64,000 nt of DNA from Rhizophagus irregularis (Eukaryota > Glomeromycota > Glomeromycetes > Glomerales > Glomeraceae). The position numbers and the translations under genes were made by a program. The stretch's first letter is position 1, and each line of letters opens with the position of its first letter. Under the pieces are notes generated by a model. It was not told the DNA's origin and did no database searches. It was given only the letters and a program-made list of their open reading frames with translations. The DNA lies in NCBI RefSeq assembly GCF_026210795.1, contig NC_089435.1, forward strand, positions 4,960,001 to 5,024,000, written 5' to 3'. This document shows, one piece after another, positions 10,420 to 20,767 of this stretch.

Positions 10420-10918
10420 TCAGTTTATAGAATTAGTCTTGTTAGTGAGATATCTGAGACGAACCTCAACCCAAAATTCTCTCGGTTCCCAATCTCCTAA
10501 GTTTTCCTCTATATAGAAATCAATAATTGATTGATTATCAATATTTCTGACTGTCTTGGTGGTTAGTCCCATAATCATGACATTTAACCCAATCGCAGGT
10601 ATATCATCGAATTCCATATTATCAATCAACTTAACGGACATTGCATTAACCTTTGATATGTTTATGATTTATAAAATAAAAAAAAATTAACAAATTTTTG
10701 GTTGATTTCAAAAGGACACGCGCAAAACAATACATACACTATACCAACTGGCGCAAGCAATGAACTTTCCTTTCAAGAAAATCACCTGGCCTTTATTAAA
10801 ATCATAAGACCTTTACTCTCAAATATAAAATTTTTGTCGGATCATCATCATTCAATCTTGCAACAGCCATAATTTCCTTTACCGTAAACTCCTGAGTAAG
10901 TCGTTGAATGTAACACAT
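10420..10918 (-). pseudogene. Small unrecognised gene, two exons, one frame break
   Basis: On the minus strand exon 1 begins near 10918 (TMCYIQRLTQEF, VKEIMAVARLN, TKILYLRVKV). In a second frame it continues FNKGQVIFLKGKFIA to a GTATGT donor after 10738. After an 87-base intron, exon 2 runs 10650-10420 with NAMSVKLIDN, FDDIPAIGLNV, IIDFYIEENLGD and EPREFWVEVR. The alternating beta-like strands hint at an OB-type fold, but I do not recognise the family for certain. One extra base around 10808-10818 separates the two halves of exon 1. It is either a young pseudogene or contains a sequencing slip. The start is uncertain. Confidence 0.45.
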
Positions 10919-12774
10919 TGTAGAGATTTTTGCGGGTATATTCTTTTTGTTTAAGAGTAATTAAGAGTAAATAATTAAGAGTAAAATTTTTTTTTCTCTC
11001 ACTAACATACTCATGTCATACATATATATATTTAAAAAGGGGGAGGCTATATATATATATATATATATGCTCCATAATGTAATTTTTAACTTTCAAAAAA
11101 ATATTTTTTGTTTCACTTCATGTGGGAATTATTTTTTGTATTTCCATATTTAGAACATGTGTATAATTTTTTTGAAATAAATAATTACCTCATCCATATT
11201 TATATACATTGTGTCATTACAATTACTAAACGATATTGTAATAACTGCGGTTTAAGGAGAAGATTAAACCTGAATATTTCCTAAGAAGATAATTAAACAT
11301 CATAATGTCATTGATAAATTCATTTGCGTTAAAAAAAACTTTTTTTCATTCATTTTAACAATTATTTTTTTTATTGTTTAATAAGTATAAAATTTTAATG
11401 TTTATTAAATATTTACTATTTAGTAAACATAAGATTTATTTGGTTTAATTTCGTGATGGTATACGCATTATTAATATTTACTAAATCAAATTGATTAATT
11501 GATGAGAAAATTCTAATTAAATATAATAATTGTTATCATTATTTATAAATTGTATCTAAAATTAATTTGTATATTAAAACACCAAAATTCATCAATTGAT
11601 CGATAAGATGTGAAAAATATTTAAAAGTTTCTTTTATATATATAAATAATGAAAATACAAAGAAGCATGACGGATTGATGCATGGATATAATGATTTTTT
11701 ATATGATCATATAACCAATGCTTTTTTTTATAGTAATTCCAGAGAATATAAGGGCTACATTTGTTACATGCATTAATAAAAAAAATATATACAGTACACT
11801 ACATCACTATTTAGACAAAATTCTTTATCAAGAACATAATGTACAATGTCTAATCGTCATCATCTATATCATAACGAGACGTGTCAAATAAAGTATCCTT
11901 ATGTTTTAGTGATCATAAATGATCGGTAGGGTGCGTTGCAACGCCCCTGCGTAAAATTATTATTAATAAATTTTGAATCAATATTTATTTTTGGTTACTT
12001 TAAGTTTATAAATTTATGACCCAATCATTTTATGCAATCATTTTATACTAATGATAATGACCGAAAGTTTGGTAAAAGGAAACAAAATTATTCAAAAAAA
12101 AAAATCTGAAACAAGATGCAACTCATACAAGCAATGAGAATATCAATATCGTCATATTAAATTGAACTTAAAAAAAACATTACAATGACGAAACAGGTTT
12201 ATTGATACTCCGACCTACCCCTTTTTTTACAATGAAAAATGAGAAAAAAGATGATAACCCTACAACCCTACAATACACAATACAAAGTGTACAAAAAAAA
12301 AAAATGTTTGTATTTTGATAAAGTACAATCACATGTTAGCTGCGATTCATTTCGCGTTTTCACTGACGCCACCAGCCCACCACACTTTTATGATTATAGA
12401 AATTTGTTTTAATTATCGATTATTTAGTGATAACTTTTTGAACAAAATGAATAAATGTTTTTTTTTCGGATAATGACAAATCCAAACTTATAAGATTGAA
12501 AAATGTTATAACTGATAACCACAAATAATTTCCGATCGATGAATGTGATTTGCAAATCAGTCCTATGTTAAGAGAGTCACCTAAAAAAAGAAAATAAAAC
12601 GAACAGTTACTAATAATAAAAATTTTTAATTGTTTTTATATAATTTATTACGTCTTAATAAAATCATTTATAACTATTATATAAGATTAATTTATATAAT
12701 TACTCGTTATTCGTTAATTGTTTTATTGTTTTTTTGGCTATGATTGATCGACAAATCACCTGATCTCTTCGAAA
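10919..12774. other. Gene-poor spacer
   Basis: AT-rich, with a (TA)n run at about 11048-11068. A GATAATGACCG-like patch and a slightly GC-richer piece near 12340-12390 (CACTGACGCCACCAGCCCACC) are the only non-uniform stretches. No ORF with a credible coding pattern. Confidence 0.5.
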
Positions 12775-14325
12775 TCAACAATTCTTTATTCCTTCATTTT
12801 TTAAAATTAATTTATACATTATTATAATCCAAACAGTAACTAACAAAGCACTTAGATTTAGAAATATCTTATTGAAAATATCAGGAGTTTGTAAAAGAAA
12901 ATAATTAATTAAGGAAGGTAAATAAAGCACATTAACGTTTATAAATTCTTCAATAATGAAAATATAAACTTGATATTTAGGCAATATATCTTTATAAATT
13001 TCTTGATTCTTCTTAATATATACTTCTAAGTTTCCTCTACGATATGCCATTATTAATATCGTAAATTGAATTATAGATGTAAGAGAAATAGTAATAATTA
13101 AACACACGACAAAACTTTGTGTAAAATTTTCTTTTAAGTCATTAAGTAAAAAACCAAGTACAATTACAAAGAGAGTTAAAGCTGTATAGTTTACTAAGAA
13201 AAACGATTGAATAAAAATTTTTTTGGATCGATTTTCAGTTGATCGATTTTCAGTTGAATTCGATGATCGGAGGGTTGATTTGAGATTTTTAGTTGATTTG
13301 GGATATTCAGTTGAATTCGATGATCGGAGGAGGGTTTCAGTTGATTTGAGATTTTCAGAATTCGATGATCGGAGGAGGGTTTCAGTTGATTTGAGATTTT
13401 CATTTGATATGGAATTTAGAGTTGGAAATTTAGCTTTACTCGTTTCAATAAAATCCGTCATACACGTTAAAAAGTGACTAAAAAAAGTAGCTTGTGTTGA
13501 TGGTGGTTCTATTTTTTGTTCCAAAGTCTTAACTCTTTCTTCAAGAATTTGAAATTTTGGTTGATATACTCTTTTAGGGAGGAAATTTTTATTAAGATTT
13601 TCTTCAAGAGTTTGAATTTGCGTTTTAATGCTTTCTCCAAAAGATTGTTCAATAGTTCGAATGCCTTCCTCAAAAGATTGTTTGAAAGTTTGAACATGTT
13701 CTTCAAAGGATTTTTTGAGAGGTTGAATTTTTTTTTGGACGCTTACTTCAAGGGATTTTTTAAGAGCTTGAATTTGTTTTTGTGTGTTTTCTTCAAAGGA
13801 TTTTTTAAGAGTTTGAATTTGTGTTTTGAAGCTATCTTCAAGGGTTTGTTTAACAATTTTAATTTGTTCATTTTGTGCTTTGACAATTTCTTTAAGAGCT
13901 TGTTTAATGACTAAGATTTGCTTTTTAAATTCTTTTTCAACCTTTTCTTCTTCAGTTTTTGTTTTAGTTTTAAAGAAAATATAAAAATTTCCGATAATTT
14001 CAATTCCAAATAAAACAACTACAATATGCTGTAAAATTTTAATAAAGTTAGAAACTTTTCTAACTGGTGAAAAAATAAAAGCTAATTCTTGTTGTATGCA
14101 AATGTTAACAAAATATACAATTGACCTAGTTAAGTAAACTAATGTACTTGAACCATAGTCATCATATTCGTAGTCTACGATTACAAAAATGATTAATGGA
14201 ACCATAAAATTGATTAAAACATCAATATAACCTAAGAACGCTTTTTGAGCGTAATCATCAGCAGATACTTGCGCCGAAACAAAAGGGCACAAAAAAGTGA
14301 TAAAGATAATAAATAAAAAGGGCAT
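12775..14325 (-). CDS. Multi-spanning membrane protein with central coiled coil (paralog 1)
   Basis: 516-residue intronless ORF. Residues 1-19 form a signal peptide (LCPFVSAQ). Hydrophobic spans lie at about 35-53, 66-86 and 97-118. A long coiled coil follows (about 125-272) from a repeated phrase like IQTLKKSFEE, then Ser/Asn-rich repeats (308-365; NLKSTETLLRSSNS). Four more spans sit at about 374-394, 404-427, 452-477 and 487-506. The second half contains YLPSLINYFLLQTP, shared almost exactly with the divergent neighbour at 15303. I recognise no named family; it looks like a lineage-specific membrane protein whose coil may mediate oligomers (inferred). The start is chosen because signal peptide and 5' element match the paralog. 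Confidence 0.85.
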   Translation of the reverse strand: MPFLFIIFITFLCPFVSAQVSADDYAQKAFLGYIDVLINFMVPLIIFVIVDYEYDDYGSSTLVYLTRSIVYFVNICIQQELAFIFSPVRKVSNFIKILQHIVVVLFGIEIIGNFYIFFKTKTKTEEEKVEKEFKKQILVIKQALKEIVKAQNEQIKIVKQTLEDSFKTQIQTLKKSFEENTQKQIQALKKSLEVSVQKKIQPLKKSFEEHVQTFKQSFEEGIRTIEQSFGESIKTQIQTLEENLNKNFLPKRVYQPKFQILEERVKTLEQKIEPPSTQATFFSHFLTCMTDFIETSKAKFPTLNSISNENLKSTETLLRSSNSENLKSTETLLRSSNSTEYPKSTKNLKSTLRSSNSTENRSTENRSKKIFIQSFFLVNYTALTLFVIVLGFLLNDLKENFTQSFVVCLIITISLTSIIQFTILIMAYRRGNLEVYIKKNQEIYKDILPKYQVYIFIIEEFINVNVLYLPSLINYFLLQTPDIFNKIFLNLSALLVTVWIIIMYKLILKNEGIKNC

Positions 14326-14350
14326 TTTGTCGTGAATGATGGCGAAAAAA
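14326..14350 (-). promoter_or_regulatory. Shared 5' element of the divergent pair (minus copy)
   Basis: CGTGAATGATGGCGAAAAAA lies at 14331-14350, just upstream of the minus-strand start. Its reverse complement occurs before the plus-strand paralog. Conservation in mirrored orientation suggests it was part of the duplicated unit and may lie in the 5' UTR or core promoter. Confidence 0.6.
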
Positions 14351-15249
14351 AGTAAAAAAAAATTTTTTATCTGGATTTATATTTAATTTACATATTTGAA
14401 TTGCTCTATGCAGAAATAGAAATGTGGAACCTCTTCTACTTGATCACGCACCTCAAATATAAAAAAAAAAACTTTTTTTTAAAGAAATGTAACCAATGAT
14501 TCTTTTTACTTGCATAAAAAAGATATACAATAGTAGAGCTCGGCCGAATTTAATACAGTGTTACATGTAAACTTTTTTTTCTGAAAGCTCAAAAAAAAAA
14601 AATCTATATATAAATAAGATCATTTGTACTTCGATGCGCAGTCATGCACGTGCATGGTGCGTGTACAGCATGGTAGTTTCCGCCTTAATTATATTTAAAA
14701 GTAATGTTTAATCAAATTTCCTTTATAAAAAAATCAAAACTAAACTAAAAAAGTATCAACAAATGAAAAAAAAAATGTTTCTTTTTTCAAATCTCCCGAT
14801 TAAAGAACGTCAATAATAATTTTTTTTTTTTTCATAGAATTCAACTTAATTATGATTAAATAGCGCCCAATTTTTGAAATTCAATGCATTTCAAGATAAT
14901 GATTATAAATATAATAATATAATTATTTATAATTAACAAACATAATTAAATTACACATGTACAGTATATATCTTATTCATTGAACATAAATCATTAAGAG
15001 GTATAGTACAAGGGATTTAAACTAATTGTACAAGATTATCATAAAAATTTTTTCATTACTGTTTTTCAGCATTGGTTGCCAAAAATATGTAGAATGCAAA
15101 AATTATTCAGGTGTACAACTGTACAATCTGTACGTTACGCCGTTATTCCTAATTCTCTATTTAATTGATCTAATATGGAATATTCAATGAAAACGGTGAT
15201 TTATTTAGTTTAATATAACCTTGAAAAAAAAATATTTAAATTTTTTTTT
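14351..15249. other. Shared upstream region of two divergent paralogs
   Basis: An AT-rich divergent intergenic region with poly-T tracts. A GC-richer patch at about 14630-14680 contains CATGCACGTGCATGGTGCGTG, a near-palindrome around CACGTG. No gene. It must hold the promoters of both membrane protein genes. Confidence 0.5.
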
Positions 15250-15302
15250 TTCGCCATCATTCACGGTAGATTGTAATTATTTCGCTTATTTCAACCATAA
15301 AA
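15250..15302 (+). promoter_or_regulatory. Shared 5' element of the divergent pair (plus copy)
   Basis: TTTTTTCGCCATCATTCACG, at about 15245-15264, is the exact inverse of the element before the minus-strand paralog and sits about 39 bases before the ATG. In the other copy the distance is about 5 bases. Confidence 0.6.
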
Positions 15303-17081
15303 ATGTTCTTCGTTATTATCTTTATTTGTTTATTGTGTCCTTTTGTTACGGCGCAAGTATCTAATGATAATGATTATGCTTTAGAAGCATTTTCAGGTTA
15401 TATTGATGTTTTAATTAATTTCATGGTACCACTGCTAGTTTTTTTAATCGTAGATTATGGCTATGAGTCAAAATCATTTGTTCGTTTATCTAGATCGCTT
15501 GTATTTTTTATCAATGTCGCCATACAACAAGAAATAGCTTTTATTTTTTCATCATTTAAAGTTTCTAACTTTGTTAAAATTTTACAACATATTGTATTTG
15601 GTTTATTAGGAATTGAAATTATAGGAAATTTTATTATTTTCCTTATTATTAAAAAAGAGAAAACAGAACCCAATCCATTAGAAATTTTAGAAAAAAAATT
15701 TGAAAAAAAGTTCAAAGGGGAAATTTATGACCTTAAAGAAACTCTCAAAAAAGCTGTCAAAACACAAAATGAACAAATTCGAACTTTTGAAAATAGCATT
15801 AAAACACAATTTCAAACTCTTAAAACTCTTCAACAAACCCTTGAATATAAGTTTAAATTACAAATTCAAAATCTTAAAAAATACTTTGATGAAAGTATTC
15901 AAATACTTGAAGAAATTCATGAATCAAGATGGAAAATTTTTACCCAATTTTTTGCTCAAATCATTCAAATCATTCAAATCCTTAAACAATTTTTTGATGA
16001 ATATATTAAAACACAAATTCAAACTCTTGAAAATATTTTTCTCACTAAAAGAGAATATGAACCAAAATTTCAAACCCTTAAAAAAAAAGTTAAAACCCTT
16101 GAACAAATAGTAGATCCATCATCACAAAATAAAACACCGATAGATAAGGTAAACACATCGGAATCAGCTTCTAGTGATATAGAGGGAAAGTTGAATAAAG
16201 TTAAATTAGAGTTTAATGAAGCTAAATTAAAGTTTGCTGATAGTGATATAGATGGAAAGTTTAATAAAGCTAAATCAGAGTATGATGAAGCTAAATCAAA
16301 ATTGAATAATGCATTTGAAGAAAATTTTGATAATACACAAGAGTTGAAACTTCAAGAAAAGTTGAAACTTCAAGAAGAGTTGAGACTTAAAGAAGAGTTG
16401 GAACTTCAAAAAAAGTTGGATGGTATGTTTCAGGATGTATATATAATTCAAGGAAAGGATGATATATTTCAAGAAAAGGATGATATATTTCAAGAAAAGG
16501 ATGATATAATTCAAGGAAAGGATGATATATTTCAAGAAAAGGATGATATATTTCAAGGAAAGGTTGATGAAGGAAAGTCAAGTAAAAATTTTAACAAAGA
16601 AAAAATTTTTATTGAGATGTTACGCTTAGCAGCAAAGTTCACAGCTTTAACTTTTTTTGGAATTATACTTTGCTTTTTACTAAATGATTTAAAAGAAAAT
16701 ATTACACAAAGTTTTGTCATGTCTTCGGTTATTTCTGCTTCTCTTATATTTATTATTCAATTTACGATATTAATAACAGCATATCGTAGAGAAAAATTAG
16801 AAGTATATATTGAGAAGCAAGAAATTTATAATAATGTAGTATCTAAATATTATGCTTATTTTAGCATTATTGAAGAATTTGTAAGCATAAATGTACTTTA
16901 TTTACCTTCCTTAATTAATTATTTTCTTTTACAAACTCCAAATATTTTCAATAAGATATTTCTAAATTTAAGCGCTTTGTTAGTTACTGTTTGGATTATG
17001 GTAATGTATAAATCAATTTTAAAAAATGAAGGAATGAACGAAAAGAAAGTGGAGAAGAAAGAGAAGGATAACGTAGCATGA
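15303..17081 (+). CDS. Multi-spanning membrane protein with central coiled coil (paralog 2)
   Basis: 592-residue intronless ORF, divergent from its paralog at 12775-14325. Signal peptide LCPFVTAQ, then the same block of three spans (GYIDVLINFMVPL, AIQQEIAFIF, LQHIVFGLLGIEIIGN). A long coiled coil follows (about 125-275). A charged region next has two NKAK-type repeats and five 7-residue units of DDIFQEK type (386-420). Four C-terminal spans begin near residue 440 and include FGIILCFLLND and YLPSLINYFLLQTP. It ends in a Lys-rich tail (EKKVEKKEK) absent from the paralog. The membrane blocks are strongly conserved between the two while the middle differs in length and repeats. No named family recognised. 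Confidence 0.85.
   Translation: MFFVIIFICLLCPFVTAQVSNDNDYALEAFSGYIDVLINFMVPLLVFLIVDYGYESKSFVRLSRSLVFFINVAIQQEIAFIFSSFKVSNFVKILQHIVFGLLGIEIIGNFIIFLIIKKEKTEPNPLEILEKKFEKKFKGEIYDLKETLKKAVKTQNEQIRTFENSIKTQFQTLKTLQQTLEYKFKLQIQNLKKYFDESIQILEEIHESRWKIFTQFFAQIIQIIQILKQFFDEYIKTQIQTLENIFLTKREYEPKFQTLKKKVKTLEQIVDPSSQNKTPIDKVNTSESASSDIEGKLNKVKLEFNEAKLKFADSDIDGKFNKAKSEYDEAKSKLNNAFEENFDNTQELKLQEKLKLQEELRLKEELELQKKLDGMFQDVYIIQGKDDIFQEKDDIFQEKDDIIQGKDDIFQEKDDIFQGKVDEGKSSKNFNKEKIFIEMLRLAAKFTALTFFGIILCFLLNDLKENITQSFVMSSVISASLIFIIQFTILITAYRREKLEVYIEKQEIYNNVVSKYYAYFSIIEEFVSINVLYLPSLINYFLLQTPNIFNKIFLNLSALLVTVWIMVMYKSILKNEGMNEKKVEKKEKDNVA
16458..16562 (+). repeat. Five 21-bp coding repeats (DDIFQEK)
   Basis: Units start at 16458, 16479, 16500, 16521 and 16542, nearly identical, translating as DDIFQEK or DDIIQGK. 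The opposite strand is open through the array as well, giving spurious antisense ORFs. The divergent paralog has no equivalent, so the array arose after the duplication. Confidence 0.85.
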
Positions 17082-18431
17082 AAAAGTTTAGATTTTGATT
17101 TTCACTTACTAGATTCTTAAAAAAATTATTCTATTTTATTTTATTTATATTTTTCCTTACTAGATAAATATTAAACAATAGCGTTTTTTTACTGGGACTT
17201 ATTTTTTTTTTGTTATCTGATTTTTGTTTCGTTCAAAAAAATTTACAAAAAACGGCAGTTATTATTTTGATATTATATATTATTTTATCGTATAGTACTT
17301 CAAATTTTCGACACATCCATCATTCATAATGTTGGCCAACTTTCTTAATGCATTAGGCCGGTTGACATCTGAAGCAGTTAACATCTGGCGTATAAAATAC
17401 GAAGTACAATAGACATAATTATTGTGATTTGCTGTGTTTTTTTTTCTCAATAATCGGTTAGTTTCGTTGTTTTGAGTAACATTTATAATTTTACTTCAAT
17501 AATGAAAAAGAAACAGTATTTCTGTTAACATTATAAATAAAATAATTGCGAGATTTGATATTACTCATCTCCATGTCACAAATTGTCAAAATTTTCAAAA
17601 ATGTTATTTATGACCCTTGTTAGGGCTCTAAGTAGTAAATTTGTATAGCAGGCAAAATTACCTTTTTTAAATTTTTCGTCAAAAATTAAGTTGTTCCTTT
17701 TTTGGAAATGATCGGCAAACGATCGGCATGACGCTCTATTAAATTTAGGTTTTTTTTTATGACGATTAGATCTTTGGGATTTAAACATCTTCTTTGCCTT
17801 TGGTGTCTTGCACTTCCCTCAATGAGATCAGTAAGCGATTGAGATAATGCTCAAGAAACAATCAATTGAAGCAAAATAAATAAAAATGGCAATCAACACG
17901 AGACTTAAATGATCATCACTCTCAGTTTTTTAGCCAATCAAATCGTGTAATGAATCAGTGCTTGAGAACGGCCTAGAGAACGGCCTTGAGAATCCTTTGG
18001 GATTTAATTACCTTTGTTTTTAGTTTTTGATTTTAATCTTTGGGACTTTGTTTTTTCAATTTTGGTTTTTTTTTTGGGATTTAATCACCTTTATCTTTGA
18101 TTTTTCAATAAAAATTTTATTTGCAAAAAAATTAAAAGTCATCCATAAATTCACTCTTTTTCGAAAATGTTATTTATAAAACAATTTTTGTCATTGGTAA
18201 AATAAAATATGATGAAGGTGGGAAAATTTTATTAGATATGAAGGCAATAATAATGAATATGTTATTGTTTTGCCAGAGAAAATCAGTAAGTTTCCAAATA
18301 GTGTAAATTATCAAATAGCTATTTTTAATTTTTTTAATAACTACTTTTAATACAGGAATTCAATTAACTATTTTTTTTTAAAAAATTGCTGAACTTTCTA
18401 GCAAAATAAGCATCAGTAAATTTTTTGGGAC
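17082..18431. other. Gene-poor spacer
   Basis: Mostly AT-rich. A 27-codon ORF at 17329-17412 (MLANFLNALGRLTSEAV...) is too short to judge. TTTGGGATTTAATTACCTTTGTTTTT-like phrases recur near 17995-18090 as a short degenerate repeat. Nothing else seen. Confidence 0.45.
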
Positions 18432-18574
18432 ATGGATCCTTAGAGATTCCTTAAATTGTCCTGGAATCCTTAAGGATCCAATAATTTACTAAATTATAAA
18501 GATCTTTAAGGATTCTATGAATTACTGGATCCTTAAGGATTCCTAAAAAAAAAAAATCTTTAAGGAATCCAGAC
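18432..18574. repeat. Cluster of ATCCTTAAGGAT palindromes
   Basis: GGATCCTTAGAG, GGAATCCTTAAGGATCC, TCTTTAAGGATTC, GGATCCTTAAGGATTCC and TCTTTAAGGAATCC occur within 143 bp. The inner copies are palindromes around TTAAGG/CCTTAA, and the outer ones are in inverse orientation. The pattern resembles a small foldback element. Confidence 0.5.
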
Positions 18575-18658
18575 TGACATACGTAATACTGTAATACGAA
18601 ATATAGTTGACCATGATTGACTCGAGTCAAATATATATCATCGGAGAAAATTTTCCTA

Positions 18659-18927
18659 ATGAAGCTCCAAAACGGCGTTATGAATTACCAGAACGATCAA
18701 CAAAATGTGACGAACCAATCCGAAGCATCAAACCAACCACGTGCAAACTCTTCTGGGAGATTACAACTCAATGTCTTTTTATTATGTCTTACCAATATAT
18801 TTCCTTGCAGGCTCAGGCTCAATATTCAGAAGCATCAGCTTATCTATCTGGAGTTCTGGACCCAATTCAAGCAACTTTTCGACCGAATCAGGGACGAAAA
18901 AAGTTTAACTTGAAGGATTTGTATTAA
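18659..18927 (+). CDS. Possible small Gln/Asn-rich protein, doubtful two-exon model
   Basis: If 18773-18810 is read as a GT-AG intron (38 bases, unusually short), 18659-18772 joins in frame to 18811-18927. That gives 76 residues with MNYQNDQQN, SNQPRANSSGR, AQAQYSEASAY and ends FNLKDLY. Both halves read smoothly, but the family is unknown. It may be chance or a gene remnant. Confidence 0.25.
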
Positions 18928-20225
18928 TTATAGTATATATTTTAATTTTAATTAAATTATGAATTTCTTTTAATCATTCTATGGTCCAATGTACGAATTA
19001 TTATGTAAATAACAATAATATAAAGAAAAAAATACTGATAAATTTTCATTTTTACTTAACCAGCCGGGCTCTTTCTTATATATTTATAAAGATTGATTTT
19101 TAAACATGTATATTCATGTTTATTATAAGTCACGCGATAACTGATAGTGTGATTAACAAAAAGAAATATTTTTGAAAATAACTTGTCAAAAACTTTGTTC
19201 CCTTAACTGAATATTTTTTAATTTTTACAATATATGATAATGCTTTGATATAAAATATTAAATAAAAAATTAATTTTTTAAAAATTAGTACTGACTGTGC
19301 CGCATTATTTTTTCATTAAGTATTATAAATCTATTTATTAATATTAACGTCTTGCAAAAAATTCTTTTTGTGTCTACACTCTTGTAAAAGAAAAAAAAAT
19401 AATGAAATAATAGCGTGTTAATGTTTTTAATTTTCAGGTCAAAAAAAGAATATGTTTGTCATACATCCCTAGCCTTAAATCATGGAAATTTTAATCTTTC
19501 TAACATGGATATCCGTGAATGTATCATTTCACGGAATTTTACGAAAGCCACGGAGAAATAATGGAAATATTCGGATAAAATTTTTTAGGGCATAATCATG
19601 TATATTTTGACCGGGTCAAGAAAGTAATACGAGGAGGGTCAAGAAGGTAATTTTTGCGATAAGTGCAGAAGACGAATCCCTCAAAGAAAAAAGCTAGAAT
19701 AGCCTAAAGAGGTGATATAATCCGTAGTTGATGATCGTGCCTCCGTAATTTTGTGGTGTTGTGGGTTATGGGGTTGTGCCGTTGTGGGATACTCTAACTT
19801 TTTTCGTCTTTAGGTACAAGCACCGGTCTGGATCTTAACATTTCTTTTTTTTTCCAGAAACAAGAGGTATATACATGATATCATTTTCATGCACAGCGCC
19901 TTCGACCAAATGTTCCCAGATTTATAATTTGATGTTGGGTTCACTATTCCAATTTTACAAGCATCGATAAGTAAATACATAATCTTTGTATGTATAAAGA
20001 ATCACAGATCTGTTTTGACAAGCAAACGCCTCACTATAAAAAAAATAATAATAAAAAATAATGCAAAACAAATCTATTTTATTTACTTTACACTTACTTC
20101 ACTCTGCACTTGCTTTGCAAAAAAACACCTTGTAGGCGTTGTGGCACATCTTTGAGACTTCACACTTTTTTATTCTTCTTAGCGCATGTTTCTTGAATTA
20201 TGTCATCATGAAACCAATTCTCCAA
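18928..20225. other. Gene-poor spacer
   Basis: No coding pattern. A small inverted repeat, CCGTGAA...TTTCACGG, sits at about 19513-19534. The stretch at 19600-19900 is GC-richer than its surroundings without an ORF. Confidence 0.45.
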
Positions 20226-20228
20226 TGA

Positions 20229-20767
20229 CTTCCTATACGTGATAATAAAATTGCTAATGAGCTTTCCACACGTATATCCGAAATTAACGAAATAATACGG
20301 CACGTGATGGAAGTATTACTACGGAAATCGAAAGAATCCTTACTTGATGTCTACAGAAAACTTACCGCAGTAGTTAATATTAAAATTGCCAACGAACTTT
20401 TCACATGTCTTTCTGAAGTTAATTCTACTTTCACTACGGAGCTCGGCAGAATAAACAATGAACTTAATCGCTAAAATCAATTCACGTGATGCTGGCTACA
20501 TCTCTGAAATTTTATCAATGGTGACCAAATTCATAGTTTTGCGAAACTCTCCGAAATGAAATGATCCAACGTTATGCAATTGTTACCCAAAAACTCCAAA
20601 GACTTCAGGTCGAATTTGATCAGCTGAGCGTGGCCAATCAATCCGACCTACCTCTAGTAGCGAAAGTTCTTCTAGTCGATTATCCGATTCATCTCTTGAA
20701 AAAAATAGAAACCGTTTTAAGCGAGTTTTGCAGTAAATTTTTTATTTTTATGAGAAATCAAGCTTAG
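20229..20767 (+). pseudogene. Broken coiled-coil gene remnant, unrecognised
   Basis: One frame reads KIANELSTRISEINEI ... LTAVVNIKIANELFTCLSEVN ... ELGRINNELN with no stop for about 80 codons (20229-20474). A second frame gives INSRDAGYISEILSMVTKF. A third, at 20561-20767, gives MIQRYAIVTQKLQRL and LQVEFDQLSVANQ. All are helical, amphipathic and composition-matched, so they look like one gene broken by shifts. The IANEL...SE(I/V)N phrase occurs twice, so the gene had an internal repeat. No family recognised. Confidence 0.4.

Noticed and set aside
11048-11068. (TA)n run as a regulatory element
   Set aside because: A simple microsatellite far from any gene start.
13194-13914. ORFs in other frames over the coiled-coil gene
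   Set aside because: Shadows of the periodic coiled-coil and Ser/Asn repeats; no conservation of their own against the paralog.
16296-16581. Antisense ORFs over the DDIFQEK repeats
   Set aside because: Direct consequence of a 21-bp repeat unit that leaves the opposite strand open.
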